Source: an uncultured Aquimarina sp. (GTDB lineage Bacteria > Bacteroidota > Bacteroidia > Flavobacteriales > Flavobacteriaceae). Taken from it: a stretch of DNA of 64,000 bases. The DNA lies in assembly GCA_947500505.1 (NCBI GenBank), contig CANMSL010000014.1, positions 1-64,000 of the forward strand. The letters are read 5' to 3'. The first letter of the stretch is position 1, and each line of letters opens with the position of its first letter. Under the pieces are notes generated by a model. That model had not been told where the DNA came from, did not search any database, and was given only the letters and a program-made list of their open reading frames with translations. Positions 9,445 to 18,162 of the stretch are shown piece by piece. The position numbers were made by a program, and so were the translations under genes.

Positions 9445-9603
9445 TTAGTTTCCTTTATCTACTTCAACATCTTCGTCTTCACTTCCAACAGTTTCAAATT
9501 CTGCTTCCTCTAATCCTACTTCATCATTAATGTTGTCTGCTTCACAAGCGATGAACATTGAACTTACGAATAATACTGCGAATATAGTTTTTATAGCTTT
9601 CAT
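9445..9603 (-). CDS. Small acidic lipoprotein
   Basis: A 52-residue protein with N-terminus MKAIKTIFAVLFVSSMFIAC, a signal peptide whose cysteine at position 20 fits a lipobox (MFIAC). The mature part is ~32 residues and strongly acidic (EEAEFETVGSEDEDVEVD). It has its own terminator downstream and no other gene in its unit, so it is probably monocistronic. I do not recognise a family; similar tiny acidic lipoproteins are common in this family of bacteria. Confidence 0.75.
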   Translation of the reverse strand: MKAIKTIFAVLFVSSMFIACEADNINDEVGLEEAEFETVGSEDEDVEVDKGN

Positions 9604-10327
9604 AACGATTTATCTTTAATGTTTATATTTTATTTTAGGTAATTGTCTTCTTTAATTAATTATTTTTCTTTTTCTAAACTTTTTGGTTCAGTATAAATAT
9701 CCTTTCGGCTATTCAGTTTCAATTTGTAAGGATTTTGCTGGCCAGCTGCATACTTAGATTTCTCTTTGTATATCCTTTAGTAAATGTGTAATAGGTTGAT
9801 AACCTTAATTGTACACTACAAATGTAGGGAGATTGCCCCCTTGCGCCTAATATATTAAGGAGCGTTTAGTAGATGGATGGCTGCAGGAAGTGGATGGGTA
9901 TCTTATAAGAGTGAATGACCCAATTTTAAAAACCAATAAAAATGTAAGAAATAGATTACTAGTCTGATTTTTATAAATAAAGCATAGATAAACCTTAAAA
10001 AAAAGTGAAAATTAAAGAAAAGCTATAAAATGATTAGTAGAGGTGCCGAAGCGTCTTAACCACTGCAAACAAGTAAATAACAAATTTTCCCTATCTATAT
10101 GAATAAAATTCCCTTTTAAAGACATAAGTATTTCATTATAAATGTGTTATGAAAATTCCCCACAATATAGAAAGCGTATATATTGATATCGATAGTTTAT
10201 AAGGTTGGGAAAATTTCATCAGTATCCTATTCATCTGAAAACTATAATTATGTATTTAAAAGTCAATGTTTTACCACTTTCTTTCAGGTCTAATGTAGTC
10301 GATACTTACTAATTTAGTCGAAAACAA

Positions 10328-10347
10328 CCTCTCGACTCCGCTCGAGG
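10328..10347. repeat. REP-like palindrome, copy A
   Basis: CCTCTCGACTCCGCTCGAGG, the 'CTTCGACTCCGCTC' type palindrome common in Flavobacteria. An identical 20-mer lies at 24515-24534, and a related CTTCGACTCCGCTCAGG lies near 51660. Confidence 0.75.
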
Positions 10348-10548
10348 TGACAGAAATTAATCAAATATCTTATTATCAATTTATTATACCGCTAAACACT
10401 ATATTATATAACAGGGATAACGTATAAAATATTTCGATAATACCTCAACAAGCTTGCCTTGATTTTCCCTCTAAGCCTCACAGATGCCGAAGGGCATAGT
10501 GATATAGGACGATGCGAACAATAATGAGACAAAATACCAGAAAACAAA

Positions 10549-10574
10549 AACCTCCTCGCTATAGCGAGAAGGTT
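10549..10574 (-). terminator. Terminator-like hairpin downstream of the LytTR regulator
   Basis: Stem AACCTcCTCGCT / AGCGAGaAGGTT with one mismatch and an AT loop, followed on the minus strand by TTTTTGTTTT. It lies 272 bp beyond the LytTR gene stop, the nearest upstream minus-strand gene. Confidence 0.5.
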
Positions 10575-10845
10575 CGGATTTGCATTTTTATGAGATATAA
10601 TGATTTTGTATAAAATCAATACTAATGACAAGGTACTTTCTTACACATTTACTGGATATTTATAAATAGTATCTTTTTATTAATATTCTATTTATGAAAA
10701 CAATGTCTTGTTTCGACAAGACTTGAATAACACTTGGATAACACTTCGACAAGCTCAGTGTAACAGCTCAGTGTGATACGCTGTAATGTAGTTCGGCTAA
10801 TTGTCTTATTGAATTGCTACACAATTTCCTTAAAGCAAAGTCTCA

Positions 10846-11583
10846 CTACACGTACAAGAAACTATTCTTGGCCAATGTATCTTTAATCTCTTCTACATTC
10901 ATTTTATACGATTTGGAGAATGGAATCATATCTGTTGTATTCTTAATAGCACATTTGGCTTTACCAAAATGTATTCTGGATACGTATTTCGTGTTGATAA
11001 TATAGCTATTATGAATCCTTACAAAATGATCCGGTAATAAGTTCTGGAAATGCTTCAGTGTTTTAAACGCCTCTACCTTATTACCATTACTCATGATAAA
11101 ATCTGTGGTATTGTTATCTGCTTTGAGATACAGTACTTCATCAATATTCACAAAACGGTAATCTCCATAAGACTTAAAACATAAAGTATTATCCATCACG
11201 TCATCATAATCTTTCTCGAATCTGAGTAACGTTTTGATCAGGTCACTCTTGCTTAATGGTTTTAGGATATAATCCAAAACACTGTTGCGTATGCCTTCGA
11301 TAGCATAGTCTGATGTTTTAGTAATGATTACAAATTCCGGAAGATTAGTCATATACTTGGTAAGTTCTGCCAATAAGTTATACTGGGTTTTAGAAGATTG
11401 AACTCCCGGAACTTCCGGCTCTAGAAAAACCAATCTCGGTTTTCTTTGCAAAATTAAGTCCAGAGCATCTTGCTCATTTTCGGCAATTCCAGTACAGATG
11501 TAATCGTTGTGATCTTCTAATGCGATCTGAATTTTGCGTGCAGAATTCTGATCATTATCAATAATGATATAAGGGTATTTCAT
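10846..11583 (-). CDS. LytTR-family response regulator with degenerate receiver
   Basis: A 245-residue protein with an N-terminal receiver-like domain (1-~120) and a C-terminal LytTR DNA-binding domain (~138-240; FVRIHNSYIINTKYV is typical). The phosphoacceptor position is glutamate, E55 in VFLEPEVPG where VFLDIEMPG is usual. The acidic pair near the N-terminus is D9-N10 rather than DD. T88 and K108 are kept. It may therefore be a phosphorylation-independent regulator, with glutamate mimicking the active state (inference). No histidine kinase lies beside it. The next gene, cobB, is divergent across a 375-bp gap (11584-11958) in which I see no other gene. Confidence 0.88.
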   Translation of the reverse strand: MKYPYIIIDNDQNSARKIQIALEDHNDYICTGIAENEQDALDLILQRKPRLVFLEPEVPGVQSSKTQYNLLAELTKYMTNLPEFVIITKTSDYAIEGIRNSVLDYILKPLSKSDLIKTLLRFEKDYDDVMDNTLCFKSYGDYRFVNIDEVLYLKADNNTTDFIMSNGNKVEAFKTLKHFQNLLPDHFVRIHNSYIINTKYVSRIHFGKAKCAIKNTTDMIPFSKSYKMNVEEIKDTLAKNSFLYV

Positions 11584-11958
11584 GAGGTAAACAATTAAGG
11601 TTAGCGTTGGTTACTAAATACTATTAGTATTCTTAAAAAAATTGTACACATTTACTGACTACAAGTTATGTTTTTTAGCAGTATTTTGGTTACGGTAAAA
11701 CCACAATATTAGTACGGAATCGCACTGATAATACTGGTTTTGAGGTATTTGTTTGATCGAGGTAAAATGCATATGATCGATTTACGGGGTTTGAATCCTC
11801 CAAACGTAAAAAATAACTCCATAGTATATTCTTTCTAAAAAGTGTTCAAAACTTATAATTTTTCTGAAATAGTATGGCAACTGTATTATTATTTTATCAT
11901 AAAAGACATCTGTCATTTAAAATATTTTAGATAGTTTTAGAAAAACAAATATTGACAA

Positions 11959-12642
11959 ATGAAAAAAGTAGTGGTGCTAACTGGTGCCGGAATCAGTGCA
12001 GAAAGCGGAATTAACACTTTCAGAGATGCTGATGGTTTGTGGGAAGGTCACGATATTATGGAAGTTGCCTCTCCTATCGGATGGAATAACAATCCTGAAT
12101 TGGTTTTGGACTTTTATAATAAACGAAGAAGCCAATTACAAAAGGTAACACCTAATCAAGCACATATTTCTCTTGTAGAGCTAGAGCGTACACATCAGGT
12201 AACCATCATTACACAAAATGTAGATGATCTTCATGAACGAGCCGGTAGTAGCGATGTAGTGCATTTACACGGTGAATTATTAAAAGTTAGGAGTCAGTTT
12301 AATGAAGATTTGGTACTAGATTGGAGGACGGACCTCCATATCGGAGATTTCTGCGAGCATCATTCTCAATTGCGCCCTCATATCGTTTGGTTTGGCGAAG
12401 AAGTGCCTATGCTGGATAAAGCAATACAGATAACAGAGCAGGCAGATATTCTGATGATCATCGGTACCTCTATGCAAGTATATCCTGCGGCAAGCCTGCT
12501 ACAGTTTGCTCCCCGAACTACTCCAGTATATTTTATAGATCCTAAACCTGCAATCGCTCCTACCGAAAATCTAACCATTTTGGCAGAAAAGGCAACGATC
12601 GGCGTTCCGAAGGTGGTGAAAGCGTTGGTTGATGGGTTTTAG
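11959..12642 (+). CDS. cobB: SIR2-family NAD-dependent protein deacylase
   Basis: A 227-residue class III sirtuin. The NAD-binding core is clear: GAGISAESGI at 9-18, FRDADGLW at 21-28, TQNVDDLHERAG at 85-96 and the catalytic HLHGE with H104. Y53 and R56 make the Y-x-x-R pair that, in this class, marks preference for succinyl/malonyl-lysine. The four zinc-ribbon cysteines expected after HGE are absent: the segment from residue 107 to 140 has a single cysteine (DFCEHH) and is short. The Rossmann signatures WFGEEVP and GTSMQVYPAA remain. It likely removes acyl groups from metabolic enzymes. The gene is monocistronic, followed by repetitive DNA. Confidence 0.92.
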   Translation: MKKVVVLTGAGISAESGINTFRDADGLWEGHDIMEVASPIGWNNNPELVLDFYNKRRSQLQKVTPNQAHISLVELERTHQVTIITQNVDDLHERAGSSDVVHLHGELLKVRSQFNEDLVLDWRTDLHIGDFCEHHSQLRPHIVWFGEEVPMLDKAIQITEQADILMIIGTSMQVYPAASLLQFAPRTTPVYFIDPKPAIAPTENLTILAEKATIGVPKVVKALVDGF

Positions 12643-12644
12643 TT

Positions 12645-12885
12645 GATGGGTTTTAGTTGATGGTTGATGGTTGATGGTTCATAGTTAATAGTTGGCAGTA
12701 ATGGTTGGTAGTTCTTGGTTGATCCCGAATACTAAATACTAAATATTGAATACTGAATACTGAATACTAAATACTAAATACTAAATACTAAATACTAAAT
12801 ACTGAATACTAAATACTGAATACTTGATACTTGATACTTATTACTCAATACTCTTTACTCAATACTTAATACTTAATACTCAATA
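12645..12885. repeat. Heptanucleotide tandem arrays (TTGATGG and AATACTA types)
   Basis: Directly after the cobB stop is a run of TTGATGG units (12647-12680). From about 12728 follow some twenty 7-bp units of AATACTA with one-base variants (AATACTG, AATACTT, AATACTC). It ends 25 bp before the next start codon. Related arrays occur at 20351-20408 and within 32851-33056. Confidence 0.85.
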
Positions 12886-12909
12886 CTGAAATCACAAAAT
12901 CATTACAAC

Positions 12910-13461
12910 ATGATGAATCTTGAGGATGAAATTAGAAATACGGATCATTCCAGAGAAAAACGAAGTTATTTTGCAAATCTCATTTTACAAAATCAGGAAC
13001 TCCTACCTCAACTTATAGAAATTTGTCATTTAGTTGATGATAAAATATCTTGTAAAGCCTCCTGGGGACTAGAATATATTTGTAAAGATAATCTGGATGC
13101 TATACTCCCCTTTTTAGAATCATTTGTCATCTTGTTACCAAAAGTACATCTGGATCCAGCAGTAAGACCCATTGCGAAAATATGTGAATATCTTATCCTT
13201 GGCTATTATAAATATAAAAACCCAAAGATTAGAGAACATCTGATTGTAAGATATCGTGAAAAAATAGTTGAAGCATGTTTCGAATGGTTAATTACCGACC
13301 AAAAAGTGGCAGCAAAAGCATATTCTATGACGAGCCTCTATCTATTAGGCACAGAATTCGAATGGGTACACCCCGAACTAAAGGTTACCTTAGAAAATAA
13401 TTATTATAAAGGTAGTGCAGCATACAAAGCAAGATCGAGAATGATTTTGAAGAAGCTTTGA
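12910..13461 (+). CDS. Hypothetical alpha-helical (HEAT-like) protein upstream of purB
   Basis: A 183-residue soluble protein, almost all helical by composition, with no signal peptide or membrane segment. Helix pairs such as LLPQLIEICHLVDDK and NLDAILPFLESFVILLPK suggest a HEAT-type solenoid. It starts ATGATG; the second ATG (12913) is an equally good start. In related Flavobacteria this gene commonly sits before purB and has sometimes inherited the purB name; it has none of the fumarase/lyase motifs. The 165-bp gap to purB contains a separate promoter, so co-transcription is uncertain. Function unknown. Confidence 0.75.
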   Translation: MMNLEDEIRNTDHSREKRSYFANLILQNQELLPQLIEICHLVDDKISCKASWGLEYICKDNLDAILPFLESFVILLPKVHLDPAVRPIAKICEYLILGYYKYKNPKIREHLIVRYREKIVEACFEWLITDQKVAAKAYSMTSLYLLGTEFEWVHPELKVTLENNYYKGSAAYKARSRMILKKL

Positions 13462-13579
13462 TAGTTGATAGTTTATGGAAATTATGTAACCTGAAAAACT
13501 CAATAATCCAAAGTTCTAGTGATCTTAATAATCTAATGATCTAGCAATCCACCAAAAAATCATTCTCTACGCTTCGTCA

Positions 13580-13604
13580 TTCGTTATTAAATAAATTATC
13601 TTTG
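13580..13604 (+). promoter_or_regulatory. Putative purB promoter (Bacteroidetes type)
   Basis: TATCTTTG at 13597-13604 matches the -7 consensus TAnnTTTG exactly, 22 bp before the purB ATG. An AT-rich TCGTTATT lies at the expected -33 distance but is a weak match. Confidence 0.5.
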
Positions 13605-13626
13605 CACCTTTCAAATAAAGAACATT

Positions 13627-14970
13627 ATGTCATTATCTCCTTTGCAAGCTATTTCGCCAATTGACGGACGCTATGCTTCTAAAACTGAATCTTTAAGTGC
13701 TTATTTTAGTGAAGAAGCCCTGATAAAGTATCGCGTACTGGTAGAAATAGAGTATTTCATCGCTTTATGCGAAATACCACTACCACAATTACAGGACATA
13801 GACAGCAGTATTTTTGAAAAACTAAGGGACATCTATAAACAGTTCTCTACAGAAGATGCCAATGCAATAAAGAACATAGAACAAGTAACCAACCACGATG
13901 TAAAAGCGGTGGAGTACTTTCTTAAAGAGAAATTTGATGCTCTTGGTCTGGAAGCCTATAAAGAGTTTATTCATTTTGGACTAACTTCTCAGGATATCAA
14001 TAATACAGCAATACCTTTAAGTATTAAAGAAGCAATTGGTGATGTTTATATTCCACAGTACCTCGAGCTTAAAAATAAGTTAAAATCTCTTGTTGCAGAA
14101 TGGTCTGAGGTTTCTATGCTGGCACGTACTCACGGCCAACCAGCATCCCCTACCCGATTAGGAAAAGAGTTTCAGGTATATGTTACACGGTTAGAAGCAC
14201 AATTTGATTTGTTGAATGATATTCCTAGTGCTGCCAAGTTTGGAGGAGCCACAGGAAATTTCAATGCACATAAGGTGGCGTATCCATCAATTGACTGGAA
14301 AGCATTCGGAACCCGTTTTGTACAAGAGAAATTAGGATTACATCATTCGTTTCCGACTACGCAAATAGAGCATTATGATCATATGGCGGCTCTGTTTGAT
14401 GGACTAAAACGAATAAACACCATCATTCTTGATTTAGATCGGGATGTATGGACGTATGTTTCTATGGATTATTTTAAACAGAAAATCAAAAAAGGAGAAG
14501 TTGGATCCTCTGCGATGCCACATAAAGTGAATCCTATTGATTTTGAAAACAGTGAAGGAAATATTGGTATCGCCAATGCTTTATTCGAGCACATGTCGGC
14601 AAAATTACCGGTAAGTCGATTACAACGCGACCTTACGGATAGCACAGTACTTAGAAATATAGGAGTTCCTTTCGGACATACGCTAATCGCATTTCAGGCT
14701 ACCTTAAAAGGATTAAATAAACTATTATTAAACGAAGAAAAATTCGCTCAGGATCTCGAAAATAATTGGGCTGTGGTAGCAGAAGCTATTCAGACGATAT
14801 TAAGAAGAGAAGGATATCCTAATCCTTATGAGGCATTAAAAGGATTGACAAGAACGAATACCAAGATTAATCAGAACTCAATTGCAGATTTTATAGAAAC
14901 GCTAGAAGTTTCAGACGGCATCAAATCTGAGTTGAAAGCTATTACCCCTTCTAATTACACAGGGATATAA
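13627..14970 (+). CDS. purB: Adenylosuccinate lyase
   Basis: A 447-residue cytosolic enzyme that cleaves SAICAR to AICAR and adenylosuccinate to AMP in purine synthesis. Visible signatures are SPIDGRY at the N-terminus, TNHDVKAVEYF, HFGLTSQDINN, TRTHGQPASPT-like MLARTHGQPASPTR and the superfamily loop GSSAMPHKVNP with its catalytic serine. Length matches the long bacterial PurB. A good promoter precedes it. The C-terminal codons (14873-14970) have a diverged second copy at 20236-20351, on the far side of the T6SS cassette. Confidence 0.97.
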   Translation: MSLSPLQAISPIDGRYASKTESLSAYFSEEALIKYRVLVEIEYFIALCEIPLPQLQDIDSSIFEKLRDIYKQFSTEDANAIKNIEQVTNHDVKAVEYFLKEKFDALGLEAYKEFIHFGLTSQDINNTAIPLSIKEAIGDVYIPQYLELKNKLKSLVAEWSEVSMLARTHGQPASPTRLGKEFQVYVTRLEAQFDLLNDIPSAAKFGGATGNFNAHKVAYPSIDWKAFGTRFVQEKLGLHHSFPTTQIEHYDHMAALFDGLKRINTIILDLDRDVWTYVSMDYFKQKIKKGEVGSSAMPHKVNPIDFENSEGNIGIANALFEHMSAKLPVSRLQRDLTDSTVLRNIGVPFGHTLIAFQATLKGLNKLLLNEEKFAQDLENNWAVVAEAIQTILRREGYPNPYEALKGLTRTNTKINQNSIADFIETLEVSDGIKSELKAITPSNYTGI

Positions 14971-15003
14971 AACAATATCTAGTGCTAATTTGTGGATTAA
15001 TCA

Positions 15004-17265
15004 TTAGGGTTTAGGTGTAACATCGGGTAAATCTTTTTGCACTTTTTCCCATTGCCATTTGTAAATGGTTTTAGCTGTTTTGGTATAATCCATCACATTT
15101 TCAGTTTTATCATTTAGAAACTTTGCAGTAGCATCAGAAGACGATATAATATAAGGTACTGCCTTTCCCCCATCAGGAAAACTATGATATAACCCAAGGG
15201 AATGTAGCGCTTCATGAGCGGCAGTTGCTCTATCATTACCTATGTCTAAATACATAAGATACGTGACATATACGTTTTTTGCTGTTCCTCCAATACCGTC
15301 AGAAACACCATATAATCCTGACATCGGATCATTTATTTGATAAGGAATTAATGCTACTGTAACACCATCAAGGTTTCCTTTGCTAGCGTTTATTTTATTT
15401 TTGGCAAATTGCTGAATGGCATCACTAAATTTACCTTTTTCGGTTGCATTACTTAACATTATCCTATCTCCATTAAACGTAATTCCTGAAGAAGTAACTT
15501 GTGGTTTCGCGCTATATATTTCTGATATATCAATGACTACTGCATCTGCATCAGACACAATAGTGGGCGGATTATAATGCATCAATCCCTGTTTAAAAAG
15601 ATTTTTTAAATAAGGATCCTGGCTCCCGCTAGGAAGAAATAAATCCATCAAATCCTTTCCTCTACTTAATTGATCCGCTTTGGTATGTGTGCCCATTCCT
15701 ATTTTAGCTGCTGTTCCGGCCGGTAGTGATGCGCCTGTAGGTAATTGATTTATGGCAACCCCGGGACTGGTCGCCAACCACCCATTATTATCTGTAAAGC
15801 ATACTTTAACATACCTGAAAGTGATTTGATATTCAGGATCATTCCTAAACACATTTAACATTCCTATTAATTCTCCTTTATAGTTATGAGTTCCTTTTCT
15901 TTTATTATCATAAAAACGTGCTTCGACCACCTCATTTTTCTTTATTTTCCCTGTGAACGAGATCTCTATATCCACCTTATTGCTACCGGGAATCGCGTCT
16001 GAATATTGCGTAGTCGTGGGATATGGACTTACTGCCAAGCTAGAGGCATTAATTTTAGCAGGTGCAATTTGAATATTAGTATTAGAGGATTCAAAGTAAA
16101 TCTCGCCCGCAGGCGCAGTCGCATTTAAGAAACAAAGAGCATTAATTTTGGCAGTCTCTTTATGAAAAACAGCCAACCACGGCACATTATAACTTCTTTT
16201 ATTAATCAACATAGGAATGCTACCAGCATTATTCCCGGTTCGTTCTGTACCATCGGGTGTGTTGATATATTGCTTAATAGCAATATGTTCTTTGGCCAAT
16301 TCTGCATACGATGTCAATAGTATCGAAGACTCCACTGCAGCATATGACCCACCAATGTTATTAAGGATGGTCGTATATCGAGAGGATGTTGAAATGTGAC
16401 TATTTTTTTTTGTTCTATTCGAATTATATTCAATAATCTCCGAATGTGAAGCATAACCACTACTAGGAACAGCACCTAAATACGTAACTCCGGTACCATT
16501 AATAAGACCATTATAAAAATCAGTTTCTGACAAACTTCCTGAATACTCTCCGATAAATTCTTTTTTTTCATTAATCACAAAGTAAAATCCTTCATCATTC
16601 ATCTTTCTGGTAGCAGGATCAAAATCTGTATAATGGGCGTATTTACCTTTATATCTCACTAATGATCTTTGATTAAGCCCTATAGTCGTCATCGAAGGAA
16701 TTTGAGCTGAAATAAAATCTACCATATGATCTCGAGCGACAGGTATTACTTCTGTATAGCTTTCATCCCCATCCAGAACATCTCGAATCCAATCAAATCC
16801 GTAGGGTTGAGATTCGGTAACATCGGTTAATCCATCTGGGTATAAAGCATAACTTCCACTCGGATCGAGTTTTCGCCTGAAATGTACTTCTCCCTGAAAA
16901 CTATTTTTAATTTCGTTAGAAGGTAGATTGGTCGTTTTACCAATAGTTTGATTGGGATTAGTAATCTCTATTACCCCCCCGTAACTACACGTATTCTTTG
17001 ACGTTTCTAATAAGGCCAACTTACCATCTACTTTTGTTGCCTTAGCTACGTCTGTCCATTGAGATAAATTTGGAGTACACGGCGGAGGCGGACTACTACG
17101 TTTACAAGCACCAAATGGTGTAGAAAATGTTTTGTCATCCTCAGTTGCTTGTAATTTTCCTTCTAATTTTTTTATAGACTGAGAAGTCACTTTTAGGATA
17201 CCCGGGGTAGTTTGTAAACTACATTTACAAATAGCACCTTCGCATACAAAAAGTTTAGTTGCCAT
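15004..17265 (-). CDS. T6SS effector: PAAR-like (DUF4280) N-terminus and zinc metallopeptidase C-terminus
   Basis: A 753-residue protein without a signal peptide. Residues 1-~105 look like the PAAR-like DUF4280 domain (FVCEGAICKCSL with C8, C13, C15, then FGACKRSSPPPPCTP). That fold caps VgrG spikes. The C-terminus carries HEALHSLGLYH at 684-694, the metzincin HExxHxxGxxH zinc motif, and a Met-turn NVMDYT at M725, so it should be a zinc-dependent protease. The middle (~150-600) has no family I recognise. It follows vgrG and the MORN lipoprotein, overlapping the latter by 11 bp, so the three are translationally coupled. The natural reading is a spike-loaded protease effector of a subtype-iii T6SS; target unknown. 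Confidence 0.85.
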   Translation of the reverse strand: MATKLFVCEGAICKCSLQTTPGILKVTSQSIKKLEGKLQATEDDKTFSTPFGACKRSSPPPPCTPNLSQWTDVAKATKVDGKLALLETSKNTCSYGGVIEITNPNQTIGKTTNLPSNEIKNSFQGEVHFRRKLDPSGSYALYPDGLTDVTESQPYGFDWIRDVLDGDESYTEVIPVARDHMVDFISAQIPSMTTIGLNQRSLVRYKGKYAHYTDFDPATRKMNDEGFYFVINEKKEFIGEYSGSLSETDFYNGLINGTGVTYLGAVPSSGYASHSEIIEYNSNRTKKNSHISTSSRYTTILNNIGGSYAAVESSILLTSYAELAKEHIAIKQYINTPDGTERTGNNAGSIPMLINKRSYNVPWLAVFHKETAKINALCFLNATAPAGEIYFESSNTNIQIAPAKINASSLAVSPYPTTTQYSDAIPGSNKVDIEISFTGKIKKNEVVEARFYDNKRKGTHNYKGELIGMLNVFRNDPEYQITFRYVKVCFTDNNGWLATSPGVAINQLPTGASLPAGTAAKIGMGTHTKADQLSRGKDLMDLFLPSGSQDPYLKNLFKQGLMHYNPPTIVSDADAVVIDISEIYSAKPQVTSSGITFNGDRIMLSNATEKGKFSDAIQQFAKNKINASKGNLDGVTVALIPYQINDPMSGLYGVSDGIGGTAKNVYVTYLMYLDIGNDRATAAHEALHSLGLYHSFPDGGKAVPYIISSSDATAKFLNDKTENVMDYTKTAKTIYKWQWEKVQKDLPDVTPKP

Positions 17266-18085
17266 GTTTTTCTGTTTTTATAAGACGCCCTAAAGTATCG
17301 TCATAGGTCTCTGTCATTTTTAGAAGTCCCTCTTCATTATAATATTTCCAAACTCCTTTCTTTGTACTACTATTTCCGTGTCTTCCTCCCAGACCCCACG
17401 CACCTTCTTCCTTTTTATTTCCATTCTCATAAAAATATTCCCAAATTCCGTTTTTAAATTCTTTGAAAACGCTTTCTTGATAAATCTCACCTTTAGATTC
17501 CACTACCCCATTCTGATAGTAATTAAATACCTTTCCGGTAAGGTTTCCTCTTTCATAAGTAGCAGTAGATTTTAATTTACCTGTATCATAATACAACTTA
17601 GACGCTCCGTTTTTCTTTCCATTTTCATAAGAAACTTCATCCATAAGGTTTCCATTCTCATAATAATTTTCTGACCTTGTTTTTACTCCATTATCATATA
17701 TTACTATTGATTTTTTATTTCCATTTTCATGATAATATATGGCTTTACCTTGATGTTTCCCTTTGCTTACGTTCCATTCTGCTCGTTTATTACCATTACT
17801 AAAGTATACTACCTGATCTCCCTCTTGTCGTCCCGCTACATATGTATACATCGCATACATCTCTCCATTATTGAATTTGACAGTTAGGGTTCCCGACACA
17901 GGTTCCTGATTTGATTTAGTAACGATACTGTTATCAGCTATTACATCGTAATTTTCCTTAAACATCGTATTATCATATAGCTGTTTTTTTTCTCCGTCTG
18001 GATCGAGTGTGATTATATTCATCTTTTGTGCCTTACAATTGATTAAACTTAAAGATAGGACTATAAATAGCAGTTTTTTTATCAT
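17255..18085 (-). CDS. MORN/YwqK-repeat lipoprotein, candidate immunity protein
   Basis: A 276-residue protein with signal sequence and lipobox LINCKAQ (Cys 17). The mature part is a run of ~22-residue MORN-variant repeats (GNKRAEWNVSKGKHQGK, YYENGNLMDEVSYENGK, YYQNGVVESKG, YFYENGNKKEEG) as in the YwqK family, often labelled antitoxins. It sits between vgrG and the metallopeptidase effector, overlapping the effector start. An exported lipoprotein encoded next to a protease effector fits an immunity role in the periplasm, which is inference. Alternatively it assists loading. Confidence 0.8.
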   Translation of the reverse strand: MIKKLLFIVLSLSLINCKAQKMNIITLDPDGEKKQLYDNTMFKENYDVIADNSIVTKSNQEPVSGTLTVKFNNGEMYAMYTYVAGRQEGDQVVYFSNGNKRAEWNVSKGKHQGKAIYYHENGNKKSIVIYDNGVKTRSENYYENGNLMDEVSYENGKKNGASKLYYDTGKLKSTATYERGNLTGKVFNYYQNGVVESKGEIYQESVFKEFKNGIWEYFYENGNKKEEGAWGLGGRHGNSSTKKGVWKYYNEEGLLKMTETYDDTLGRLIKTEKHGN

Positions 18086-18162
18086 AATTGTATTTTAATA
18101 ATATCAAAAAAAGTTTGCTTTTTTATTATGCTATTATCGATTTAAAAATTTAATTAAAAACA

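Larger units (their letters stand above)
9604..10845. other. Long intergenic region with REP-like palindromes
   Basis: About 1.24 kb without a credible gene. It includes a CCTCTCGA...TCGAGG palindrome (10328-10347), a CACTTCGACAAGCTCAGTG element (10742-10760) and a terminator-like hairpin (10549-10574). A 33-bp stretch at 10038-10070 recalls the 5' half of a serine tRNA but has no anticodon arm. The 10404-10631 minus frame has no domain and spans the hairpin, so it is rejected. Confidence 0.55.

Noticed and set aside
10038..10070. Sequence resembling the 5' half of a serine tRNA (GAGGTGCCGAAGCG...)
   Set aside because: No anticodon stem, T arm or acceptor partner follows; chance or a tiny remnant.
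10404..10631. 75-codon minus-strand frame
   Set aside because: It runs through a terminator-like hairpin and has no recognisable features.
12728..12885. Short regular repeats considered as a CRISPR array
   Set aside because: Units are 7 bp with no spacers and there are no cas genes.
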